In this document: positions 8,588 through 15,996 of the stretch, in pieces | How positions within the stretch are numbered: the stretch's first letter is position 1 | How the letters are laid out: each line of letters begins with the position of its first letter | Assembly (NCBI GenBank): GCA_900545055.1 | Contig: UQXP01000012.1 | Span: forward strand, 1 to 39,329 | DNA: 39,329 bases | Direction: 5' to 3' | From: an uncultured Collinsella sp. | Lineage (GTDB): Bacteria; Actinomycetota; Coriobacteriia; Coriobacteriales; Coriobacteriaceae | Notes under the pieces: model-generated | The model's database searches: none | What the model was told of the DNA's origin: nothing | What the model saw: only the letters and a program-made list of their open reading frames with translations | Translations under genes and position numbers: made by a program

Positions 8588-10030
8588 TTAATGGGTAGGG
8601 TCAGCGGTTTTAGTAGAGTCGGCAGGCGTTATGCCAAGGATGTGCTCTAGGGTATCGAGCAGCTCATGCGGCATGGTCGACACCACATGAACCTCGGCGC
8701 TGCGAGCTTCAAGGCTTGCGAGTAAATCGTCACGATGATACTCGTCAAGCGTCATGCCGTCAGCGTTGAACATGAGCTTAGGCACAAAGAGCATAACCCC
8801 CGACAGGTCCTGCGGCAGCTGTTCCAGGATATCGCTCGCAACGATGAGGCCGGTCACGTCCACGTTGCCGCCAAAGTAGCGGTTCTTGATGGCCGTGACG
8901 GTGCCGGAGAGGCCCTGCGGAGACTCCACGAAGCGGGCCACGGTGTCGCGCGCGCTGGCGCCAGAGAGGCACAGCAGGCGCTGGCCGCGAGCGGCGATTG
9001 TCTCACGGATGCGCGCTAGGCGCTCGGCGTCGGCGGCAAGGACGTCGTCCGTCTCGTCCAGATACGAGCGAATCATGCCAATGCCGTCATAGTACTGTGG
9101 GTAGCCGTCGTAGAAATCGGCCTCGGGCGGCTCGATGCCGGCGTCCAGGTAGAACTCGTCGCTCATCTGGAACGTGTGACGGCCAAAGCGCTCAAACGCA
9201 CGGTCCTGATAGGGCCGGATCATGGCAATAGTCTCGCGCGCGAGCTCGGGCTTGTCGCTGTAGGACCAGCTAAAGCGGTTTTGATGCTTGGTAAAACCGA
9301 GTGGCACGATACCCAGGCTCGTGATTTGCTCGTGCTCCTCGCAGTAGCGCAGGGTCTTTTCGAGCTCCTCGCCGTCGTTCATGCCGGGGCACAACACGAT
9401 CTGCGCGTGAATCTCGATGCCGGCGGCCATGATGGCTTCGAGCACATCCATGCCGCGCTGGGCGTTACGGCCCATCATGCGGCGGCGGACGTCGGGGCTC
9501 ACGGCGTGGACGGACACGTTCATGGGGCTCATGTTGCGTTGGATGACGTTTTGAACGTCCTCGTCGGTGAGGTTCGTGAGCGTGACGAAGTTGCCCTGCA
9601 AAAAGCTCAGACGATAGTCGTCGTCGCGGATGTAGAGCGTGGAGCGACCGCCCTTGGGGAGCATGGTCATAAAGCAGAACACGCAGGCGTTGACGCAGGT
9701 ACGCATGCCGTCGAAGATGGGGCCGTCGAACTCAAGGCCCCAGTCCTCGCCCGGGAAGCGGTCGAGCTCTACAGGGGTGACGGTGCCGTCGCGCGGATCG
9801 AATACCTCAAGCTCGACGGTGTCGTCGTCGGCCTCCCAGAGCCACACAATCATGTCGGTGAGCTGCTCGCCATTGACCGTGAGCACGCGCATGCCCGGCT
9901 CGATGCCCACATCCCATGCGGGCGATTCGGGACGTACGTTCTTAACGAGCGCGCCCTCACCCGGCTCGGGGTCGCGGCTGCGCCCGTAATCGGCCACCTC
10001 GGCGGCGTATGCGGGTACGGTCTGGTCCAT
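8588..10030 (-). CDS. PDZ-radical SAM-like Fe-S protein (DUF512, COG1625)
   Basis: The 480-residue protein has an N-terminal PDZ-like segment (ESPAWDVGIEPGMRVLTVNG, about residues 31-50). A cysteine cluster of CxxxCxFC form (CVNACVFC) then suggests a [4Fe-4S] radical-SAM-like centre, followed by a TIM-barrel-like middle and a C-terminal DUF512 region. The family is conserved in Gram-positive bacteria beside der, but its reaction is unknown. I chose the ATG at 10030, with AGGAG about 11 nt upstream; the longer frame overlaps ispH and reads as antisense noise. It starts 2 bp after the ispH stop and ends just before der. Confidence 0.88.
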   Translation of the reverse strand: MDQTVPAYAAEVADYGRSRDPEPGEGALVKNVRPESPAWDVGIEPGMRVLTVNGEQLTDMIVWLWEADDDTVELEVFDPRDGTVTPVELDRFPGEDWGLEFDGPIFDGMRTCVNACVFCFMTMLPKGGRSTLYIRDDDYRLSFLQGNFVTLTNLTDEDVQNVIQRNMSPMNVSVHAVSPDVRRRMMGRNAQRGMDVLEAIMAAGIEIHAQIVLCPGMNDGEELEKTLRYCEEHEQITSLGIVPLGFTKHQNRFSWSYSDKPELARETIAMIRPYQDRAFERFGRHTFQMSDEFYLDAGIEPPEADFYDGYPQYYDGIGMIRSYLDETDDVLAADAERLARIRETIAARGQRLLCLSGASARDTVARFVESPQGLSGTVTAIKNRYFGGNVDVTGLIVASDILEQLPQDLSGVMLFVPKLMFNADGMTLDEYHRDDLLASLEARSAEVHVVSTMPHELLDTLEHILGITPADSTKTADPTH

Positions 10031-10032
10031 GG

Positions 10033-10932
10033 TTAGCGGCAAAGCTCCTTGATGCGCTCGACGGCGCGCTCGATGTGTTCTTGCGGGGTGGAGGCTCCAG
10101 CGGTGATGCCGATGTGATGAGCGTCGGTAAACCACGCGGCCAGAAGCTCGGAAGCTTCCTCGATGTGATGCGTGTGCTCGCAGGCGTCTGCGCAAATCTG
10201 AGCCAGGCGGCGGGTGTTGCCCGAGTTCTTGCCACCCACGACGACCATGCAATCACAGCGTTTGGCAAGTGATGCGGCTGCCTGCTGGCGCTCGCTCGTG
10301 GCGGCGCAGATGGTGTTGATCACGCGCAGCTCCTGCACGCGCGGGGTGATGGCAGCCACGACCTCGGCGAGGTTCTGCGCGGTCTGAGTGGTCTGCACGA
10401 CCAGGCCCACCTTGCCCTTGAGCGGCAGAGCGTCCGCATCGGCAGCGCAGCTCACGACCTGGGCGTCATCGCCGGCGTGGCCCAGAATGCCCTCGACCTC
10501 TGGGTGGCCCGGCTCGCCCACGACGATCACACGATAGCCCCCGCGCACCAGGCGCTCGGCTGCCACGTGGACCTTCTTCACGTAGGGGCAGGTGGCGTCG
10601 ACCACGGTAAGGCCGCGCTCGCGAGCGGCATCGATCACCTGCGGCACCACGCCGTGCGCGCGGATTATCACGGTGCCAGATGCAGCGTCGTCCAGGGTCT
10701 CGGCCAGACCGACGCCTGCCTCGGAAAGCTCGCGCACCACGATGGGGTTATGGATGAGCGGGCCCAGCGTGTGGACCTGAGCGCTCTCCCCTGCCTGCGG
10801 TGCGGCGGCCAGCGCCATGTCGAGCGCGCGCTGCACGCCGTAGCAGGTGCCCGCGTGGGCGGCGATCTCGATGGCTGGCGCGGTGGCTTGGTCGGACGCG
10901 GTCACGGCAGTGTTCGTCACGTTCTCGCTCAT
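10033..10932 (-). CDS. ispH: 4-hydroxy-3-methylbut-2-enyl diphosphate reductase
   Basis: IspH (LytB) is the last enzyme of the MEP isoprenoid pathway, producing IPP and DMAPP with a [4Fe-4S] cluster. The three cluster cysteines are present: C30 (GTCYGV), C115 (DATCPY) and C209 (NTICAAT). The substrate histidines at about 61 (LIHNP), 93 (RAHGV) and 143 (PGHPE) are also present, with the TTQT box. I use the ATG at 10932, which starts a 299-residue protein; the longer frame would run into plsC. It begins 2 bp after the plsC stop. The first 20 residues are a non-conserved leader rich in A and T. Confidence 0.95.
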   Translation of the reverse strand: MSENVTNTAVTASDQATAPAIEIAAHAGTCYGVQRALDMALAAAPQAGESAQVHTLGPLIHNPIVVRELSEAGVGLAETLDDAASGTVIIRAHGVVPQVIDAARERGLTVVDATCPYVKKVHVAAERLVRGGYRVIVVGEPGHPEVEGILGHAGDDAQVVSCAADADALPLKGKVGLVVQTTQTAQNLAEVVAAITPRVQELRVINTICAATSERQQAAASLAKRCDCMVVVGGKNSGNTRRLAQICADACEHTHHIEEASELLAAWFTDAHHIGITAGASTPQEHIERAVERIKELCR

Positions 10933-10934
10933 GG

Positions 10935-11663
10935 CTAGAACCTGCCCGGATGCTCGGCGCACAGATCGTCTCGCATGGCGTAGACGCGGTTCATGGCCTC
11001 GGACTCAAACCATTCCAGGCGCTCCGTGCGCTTAAGCCCGGCCGGTGCGTCGGAAAGCGAGACGGCCTTGCCGGCGCGGATCCAGCACTTCTTGGGACGC
11101 ATAATCTTTTTGCCCGCGGGCGTGATGTCGGACCAGCCGCAGATGGCGAGCGGGTTCACAGGCGCCTTGCCCATCTGAGCGATGAGCGCAAAACCGCCGT
11201 GGACCTCAGGCTTGATCTCGCGTGAGCGGATGCGTGTGCCCTCGGGGAAGATCAGAACGTCCTCGCCGCGCTGCAGCGCATGCTGGGCGGCGCGCAGGCA
11301 CTTCATATCGGCAGTACCACGCTCCACGGGGATGCCGCCTACGCGGCTAAAGGCCCAGCGCACAATCTTGCTCTTTGCGAACTCTGATTTAAAGATGGGA
11401 CGAATGCGGCGGCCCCCAAAGAACAGCGCGGTCTCCACAGCCAAGAGCTCGGCCATCGAGGTGTGGTTGCAGATGACCACGCTGCCGCGGCCTTCCTGGC
11501 GCTCAAATAGCAGATCGGCATCCTCGACCTTCCAACGCCACATGAGCTTGGAGAAGGCCCAAAGGATGGCCATGACTACGACAACGGTGCCGCGGATGAG
11601 CGCTGGGAACTCTGCATAAGGAGCGTTGTAATAATCCTCGGGCGTCTGTTTGAACAGGCGCAT
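10935..11663 (-). CDS. plsC: 1-acyl-sn-glycerol-3-phosphate acyltransferase (PlsC family)
   Basis: The 242-residue membrane-associated enzyme would acylate lysophosphatidate to phosphatidate, completing the pathway begun by PlsY in the same cluster. A hydrophobic N-terminal helix (about 22-40) precedes the acyltransferase boxes: motif I NHTSMAE (67-72), motif II GGIPVERG (109-116), motif III FPEGTR (139-144) and a late proline motif. The catalytic HX4D motif reads H-TSMA-E, with Glu in place of the usual Asp. This is conservative but unusual and could affect rate or signal a divergent subfamily. It lies between cmk and ispH, as in many Gram-positive bacteria. Confidence 0.9.
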   Translation of the reverse strand: MRLFKQTPEDYYNAPYAEFPALIRGTVVVVMAILWAFSKLMWRWKVEDADLLFERQEGRGSVVICNHTSMAELLAVETALFFGGRRIRPIFKSEFAKSKIVRWAFSRVGGIPVERGTADMKCLRAAQHALQRGEDVLIFPEGTRIRSREIKPEVHGGFALIAQMGKAPVNPLAICGWSDITPAGKKIMRPKKCWIRAGKAVSLSDAPAGLKRTERLEWFESEAMNRVYAMRDDLCAEHPGRF

Positions 11664-11666
11664 GGG

Positions 11667-12353
11667 CTACCTCCTCTGGTTGATGAGGTCCTCGATTATC
11701 GAGACGACCTCATCGATGGTGTGGGCGGTGGAGTCGACGTGCACGGCGTCCTCGGCGGGCACGAGTGGGGCGACCTCGCGGCTGCTGTCGAGCTTGTCGC
11801 GCTGCTTAAGGGCGTCGAGGGTCTCGTCGACCTCGGCCTCGAGCTGCTCGGACGTGAGCGGCTGGGCGTCGTTTTGGTGACGCTGCAGCACGCGGCGGCG
11901 GGAGCGCTCGCGCGGGTCGGCGGTCAGGAAGACCTTGACCTGCGCGTTAGGGAACACGACGGTTCCGATGTCGCGACCCTCGGCCACGATATCGCGGTCC
12001 TCCGCGGCACGGCGCTGGTGGATGAGCATGGCGGCGCGCACGCCCGGATAGGCCGAGACCTTGGACACGTTGGCGTCGACCTGCGGGGTGCGGATGGCGG
12101 CCGAAGCGTCCTGGCCGTCAATGGTCAGGCGCGTGTCCTCGCCGGTGCCGTTGGTAAAGCGGATCTCGATCTGTTCGGCGAGGGCGTCAATGGCCGTCTC
12201 GTCGTCCAGATCGATGCCGCGGTCGAGCGCGGCAAAGGTGACGGCGCGATACATGGCGCCCGTGTCGAGCTTGTTAAAGCCCAACTGGCGGGCGATCTCC
12301 TTAGCGATGGTGGACTTGCCGGAACCGGCGGGGCCGTCGATGGCGACGATCAT
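11667..12353 (-). CDS. cmk: Cytidylate kinase
   Basis: CMP/dCMP kinase of 228 residues, phosphorylating CMP with ATP in pyrimidine salvage and supplying CDP for CDP-diacylglycerol and nucleotides. The P-loop GPAGSGKST is at residues 7-15, followed by LDTGAMYRAVT, the RDIGTVVFP substrate segment and the late arginine-rich lid (DPRERSRRR). The length is typical of the bacterial CMK family. It starts 66 bp after rluB and ends 3 bp before plsC. Confidence 0.97.
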   Translation of the reverse strand: MIVAIDGPAGSGKSTIAKEIARQLGFNKLDTGAMYRAVTFAALDRGIDLDDETAIDALAEQIEIRFTNGTGEDTRLTIDGQDASAAIRTPQVDANVSKVSAYPGVRAAMLIHQRRAAEDRDIVAEGRDIGTVVFPNAQVKVFLTADPRERSRRRVLQRHQNDAQPLTSEQLEAEVDETLDALKQRDKLDSSREVAPLVPAEDAVHVDSTAHTIDEVVSIIEDLINQRR

Positions 12354-12419
12354 GCAATGCTTCCTTTCGATGGTTGATGTGCTGGTATGGTTCGCGGGTG
12401 TTGGGGCGCGGCGGGTTGC

Positions 12420-13385
12420 CTAGCCCGTGTAACGCTCGCGGTAGGTGTTGCGCTTGGGCGCGGAGCCGTGGCTGCCGTGATGACGCGTGCGGCTGGCGGG
12501 GGTTTCCTGGGGCTTGTCACCGCGCATGGCGCTGGCCTGCTTGGGAGGGATGCCACCGGCCTTAAGGACCTGCACCTCGCGGTCGGTGAGCTCGCGCCAC
12601 GAGCCCTTGGCCACGCCCTCGAGCTCAAGGCCGGCAAAGTTGCAGCGATGCAGACGGATTACCGGATGGTGAATCTTGCTCAACATGCGCTTAACCTGAT
12701 TCTTGCGACCCTCGCGGATGATGACCTCCACGGCGGTGGTGCCGGGCTTGACGCCCCGGGGCGCTACGGCCTCGGCCTCGCGTGCGGTGATGACGTGGCA
12801 GATTGCCGGCTGGCATAGGCCGTCGTCGAGCTCGATGCCGCGGCGGAGCGGCGTGAGATCGCGGTCGGACAGCTGTCCGTCAACGAGTGCCTGGTAGGTC
12901 TTATAGACATGCTTGCTGGGGTGCAGCAGGTCCTGCGACAGGTCGCCGTCGGTGGTAAAGAGCAAAAGCCCCGTGGTGTCGCGGTCCAGACGACCCACCG
13001 GGAAGAGCCCCGGAAAGCGGTCGCGCGGGACCAGATCGGCCACGCAAGGGCGTTCCTGCGGATCGCTCATGGTGGTGAGGTAGCCGGTCGGCTTGTAGAG
13101 CATCAAGTATACGGCGCCCTGGTTGAGCTTGACGGGCATGCCGTCGACCTCGATGTGATCGCGGTCGACATCGACCTTGGTGCCCAGTTCGGTCGCGACC
13201 TGGCCGTTGACGGTCACGCGGCCGGCGGTCATCAGGTCCTCCGAACCGCGGCGGCTCGCGACGCCCGCGCGCGCCAAAAAACGCTGCAGGCGCATGGTGT
13301 GCGGGTAGACGGGCTGGGCATCGGTCGTGGGCATGCCCGTGGCGTCGGCGATGCGCGTCTCCCCTGCTTCGTTAGTTCTCGTCAT
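12420..13385 (-). CDS. rluB: 23S rRNA pseudouridine synthase RluB-like
   Basis: The 321-residue enzyme isomerises a uridine of 23S rRNA (U2605 in the E. coli enzyme). A non-conserved N-terminal leader of about 30 residues precedes an S4 RNA-binding domain (MRLQRFLARAGVASRR). The RsuA/RluB-type catalytic domain then carries GRLDRDTTGLL, with the nucleophilic Asp near residue 134. The tail of about 35 residues is basic and low-complexity, probably an RNA-contacting extension. I chose the ATG at 13385, which has GGAGG at good spacing and overlaps the end of scpB by 14 bp. The longer frame has no such site. Position after scpAB is conserved in Gram-positive bacteria. Confidence 0.93.
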   Translation of the reverse strand: MTRTNEAGETRIADATGMPTTDAQPVYPHTMRLQRFLARAGVASRRGSEDLMTAGRVTVNGQVATELGTKVDVDRDHIEVDGMPVKLNQGAVYLMLYKPTGYLTTMSDPQERPCVADLVPRDRFPGLFPVGRLDRDTTGLLLFTTDGDLSQDLLHPSKHVYKTYQALVDGQLSDRDLTPLRRGIELDDGLCQPAICHVITAREAEAVAPRGVKPGTTAVEVIIREGRKNQVKRMLSKIHHPVIRLHRCNFAGLELEGVAKGSWRELTDREVQVLKAGGIPPKQASAMRGDKPQETPASRTRHHGSHGSAPKRNTYRERYTG

Positions 13386-14100
13386 GCATATCCTCCGAGG
13401 TCTCGTCGACGACCAGGGTGTCCTCGCCCTCGACTGCCTCAACATCCTCAACTTCGGTATCGAGCAGTTCGCGCTCTTCGTCCAGGTCCTCGGCCTGCTC
13501 CTCGAGCGTGGGCTGAATGCTGCGGCCGCTCAGGCGCTCGCGGATAAACTGGCGGGACTGCTCGTCGGGGGCAAACTGCTCCAGATCGGGCAAGTCGCGG
13601 GTGGAGCGCAGGCCGAACTTCTCCAGGAAGGCGTTGGTCGTGCCGTAGATGATGGCCTGACCGCGCTGGGGGTCGCGGCCGAGCTCGCGTACCAGGCCCT
13701 TGTCAACCAGCGATGCGATGACGCCGTCGGAGTTGACGCCGCGGATGCCCTTGACCACCTCGCGCGTGACGGGCTGGTGGTAGGCGATAACGGCGAGCGT
13801 CTCGAGCGCCGCCTGCGACAGCTTTTGCGTGTCCCAGCTCAGCACGTAGGCCTCGACCACGTCATGGTAGGCGGGATGCGTAAACAGGCGCCAGCCGCCG
13901 GCGACCTCGCGCAGCTGAAAGCCGCGGTTGGCCTCCTCGTACTCAACCTTGAGCTCGGCGAGCAACGACGCGCACTCGCCGGGGGCGATATCGAGCGCAC
14001 CTGCCAGTGCGGGCGCGCTCACGGGGTCGCTCGAGACCAGCAGCAGCGCCTCCAGGGCGCCTTTGAGACTGTTTGCCTCCAACGTGGACAGGTTTGACAT
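13372..14100 (-). CDS. scpB: Segregation and condensation protein B
   Basis: ScpB is the winged-helix kleisin-associated subunit of the SMC condensin complex that compacts and segregates the chromosome. The 242-residue protein shows LKGALEALLLVSSDPVS near the start, then two winged-helix repeats, with the family box ALETLAVIAYHQPVTR near the middle. It has an acidic C-terminal tail rich in E and D of about 45 residues, longer than in the shortest ScpB proteins. It starts 12 bp after scpA and overlaps rluB by 14 bp. Confidence 0.96.
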   Translation of the reverse strand: MSNLSTLEANSLKGALEALLLVSSDPVSAPALAGALDIAPGECASLLAELKVEYEEANRGFQLREVAGGWRLFTHPAYHDVVEAYVLSWDTQKLSQAALETLAVIAYHQPVTREVVKGIRGVNSDGVIASLVDKGLVRELGRDPQRGQAIIYGTTNAFLEKFGLRSTRDLPDLEQFAPDEQSRQFIRERLSGRSIQPTLEEQAEDLDEERELLDTEVEDVEAVEGEDTLVVDETSEDMHDEN

Positions 14101-14112
14101 GGTTGGTCGCTC

Positions 14113-14922
14113 CTATTCGGTGAGCTCGGGGCCCTCGCCGGGCACGTAGGCCTCGGCGCCCTCGACGCGGTTGATGCAGATGGTTCCAAAGATCTCGTCC
14201 TGGCTTAGCGTGAGCGAGCCACGCTTGGCAAGCTCCAGCATGGCCAGGAAGGTGACGACGAGCTGCTCGGTGGTGGCGTCGCCGTCCAGCAGCTCGCGGA
14301 AGGTGCAGGTTTGGTGCGACATGGTAAAGCGGTCGACCGAGGCCACGGTCAGGTCGAGCGGCACGCGATGTGGCGCCACGTGCTCGGCCTCCAGCAGGAA
14401 GGTCTGGCGCTTGCCGTCCAGGTCGGCGCAGATGACGGCCAGGCCGCGCAGGGTGATGCCGGCCAGGTAGTCGGGCATCAGGCCTAGGAACTCGGGGTCG
14501 GGACCGGCGACACGGGGGTGCATACGGCTTTCGGCCTGCATGCGGGCGCCGAGGGCTGCCGCCGCGCCCTTAAACTGTTTGTAGGCAATCAGACGCTGAA
14601 TCAGGACCTCACGCAGGGCGTCGCCATCGAGCGCGCTCAGCTCTTCGAGGTCTTCGTCATCCTCGTCCACGTCGTCAGCTTTGCGCGGGGCTTCCTGTGG
14701 CACCAGCGAGGCGGCCTTAATGTCTAGAAGGGTTGCCGCGACCAGCAAAAAGTCGCTCGCCACGTCCAGGTCCAGCGCCTCGATACGCTCGGCCTCGGCC
14801 AGGTATTGCTCGGCCACCTCGCTGATCGAGATGGCGCCGATATCTACTTTTTGGCGGGTTACCAGCTGCAGTAGCAGGTCGAACGGTCCGCTGTAGACCT
14901 GCGTCGACACGCGATACGACAT
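14113..14922 (-). CDS. scpA: Segregation and condensation protein A
   Basis: ScpA is the kleisin subunit that bridges the SMC heads in condensin. The 269-residue protein has the N-terminal SMC-neck-binding motif (YSGPFDLLLQLV), the ISEVAEQYL segment and the FLLVAATLLDIKA helix. An acidic central linker follows, then the C-terminal winged helix (FLAMLELAKRGSLTLSQDEIFG). The start has a strong AAAGGAGG ribosome-binding site. The 84-bp upstream gap holds two small hairpins, the largest noncoding break inside the long cluster apart from the cmk-rluB gap. Confidence 0.96.
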   Translation of the reverse strand: MSYRVSTQVYSGPFDLLLQLVTRQKVDIGAISISEVAEQYLAEAERIEALDLDVASDFLLVAATLLDIKAASLVPQEAPRKADDVDEDDEDLEELSALDGDALREVLIQRLIAYKQFKGAAAALGARMQAESRMHPRVAGPDPEFLGLMPDYLAGITLRGLAVICADLDGKRQTFLLEAEHVAPHRVPLDLTVASVDRFTMSHQTCTFRELLDGDATTEQLVVTFLAMLELAKRGSLTLSQDEIFGTICINRVEGAEAYVPGEGPELTE

Positions 14923-14943
14923 CTTCGACCTCCTTTGACGGCG

Positions 14944-14991
14944 CCTTCGCGGCGCGGTTTGGGTGCATGTTGCGACCGTTTTGCACGGTCG
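14944..14991. other. Pair of hairpins between scpA and the site-2 protease gene
   Basis: Two GC-rich inverted repeats lie here: CGCCTTCGCGGCG near 14942-14954 and a perfect 7-bp stem at 14973-14979 with 14985-14991. Neither is followed by a T run on the minus strand, so they are more likely mRNA processing or attenuation structures than strong terminators. Confidence 0.4.
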
Positions 14992-15006
14992 ACCTGTAAG
15001 TTTACC

Positions 15007-15690
15007 TTAGATGCCGGCGATTGCGAAGGAAAGGAGCTGCTCTGCCAGCGGATACACGGTAACGTCGAAATAGCGGCCGATCACATCGATGCCGGTCCAC
15101 ATGGGCAGCAGGTACAGCACGATGATAAGGATCGGCATGGCGTATTGCTGCAGGCGGTAATAGCTGTTGAGCGCCTTGCCTTTGAGGAACGGGACGACGA
15201 TCGACGAGCCGTCGAGCGGCGGAATCGGGATGAGGTTGAAGAACGCGAGCGACAGGTTGACCACGATAAACGTGGCGCCGAAGTTCATGATCTGTGATGC
15301 CACGGCAAAGGACATGCTGGTGTAGAGGCTGCCGTACGTTGCGTGCATGAGGGCTGCGGCCAGGCACGCGAGCGCGATGTTCGACGCGGGCCCGGCGGCG
15401 CTCACCAGGACCTCGTCGCGCTTGGGGTGCTTGAGGTTGTTGAGGTAGACGGGCACGGGCTTGGCGAAGGCGAACACCGGGCCGCCGGCGGCAAGCATGA
15501 GCAGCGGCAGGATGATGGTGCCAAACGGGTCGATATGGTTGAGCGGGTTGAGCGAGACACGACCGCGTGATCGGGCTGTCTTGTCGCCGAGAGCCCAGGC
15601 TGCGGCGGCGTGCGCGCTCTCGTGGATAACGATGCCCAGGATGACGGCGACCGCGCTGGCGAGCAGGTTCATGAAGTAGCTGCTGGACAT
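15007..15690 (-). CDS. Site-2 protease family membrane metalloprotease (M50)
   Basis: A 227-residue integral membrane protein of the M50 family with a minimal SpoIVFB/Rip-like core. The zinc motif HESAH is at residues 23-27 inside the first hydrophobic helix. NPLNHIDPFGT and a late FNLIPIPPLDGS segment, which carries the third ligand Asp, follow. The substrate is unknown; such proteases usually cleave membrane-bound regulators. GGGGAG precedes the ATG. It is the gene upstream of scpA in many actinobacteria and clostridia, so the context is conserved and not informative on its target. Confidence 0.9.
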   Translation of the reverse strand: MSSSYFMNLLASAVAVILGIVIHESAHAAAAWALGDKTARSRGRVSLNPLNHIDPFGTIILPLLMLAAGGPVFAFAKPVPVYLNNLKHPKRDEVLVSAAGPASNIALACLAAALMHATYGSLYTSMSFAVASQIMNFGATFIVVNLSLAFFNLIPIPPLDGSSIVVPFLKGKALNSYYRLQQYAMPILIIVLYLLPMWTGIDVIGRYFDVTVYPLAEQLLSFAIAGI

Positions 15691-15699
15691 GGCGCTCCC

Positions 15700-15996
15700 C
15701 TAGCGGACGCGGCGCGAAGCGCGCGTAAGCAGGTAGTCGGCCACAAACAGGATTACGGCGACAATTGCGTAATCCAGGCGGAACACACCGCCGAAGGGCG
15801 AGGTGATAATGCCGTAGCCGGCGATAGCGCTCGGAAGCGCGCGCGAAAGCTCAACGACAAAGCCCACGATCTGCAGCTTGGCGGTGAGGCCGCTAAAGCA
15901 CAGCAGCACAGTCATCGCACTCATAAAAATGCCGCAGATGCGGCACGCGATAGCGATGATGCTCATCGCCACGGCAGCGGCCTTACGAGAGTTCAC
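15700..15996 (-). CDS. Small membrane protein of unknown function
   Basis: I do not recognise this 98-residue protein. It has a hydrophobic segment near residues 10-33 and a second near 76-91, ending in a basic tail (LLTRASRRVR). This suggests two or more membrane helices with a cytoplasmic C terminus. I chose a GTG start at 15996 because GAGGAG lies 7 nt upstream and the gene then overlaps the end of the ABC-F gene by 14 bp, as expected for coupled translation. An ATG at 15966 would give 88 residues but has poorer spacing. It ends 9 bp before the protease gene. Confidence 0.65.
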   Translation of the reverse strand: MNSRKAAAVAMSIIAIACRICGIFMSAMTVLLCFSGLTAKLQIVGFVVELSRALPSAIAGYGIITSPFGGVFRLDYAIVAVILFVADYLLTRASRRVR

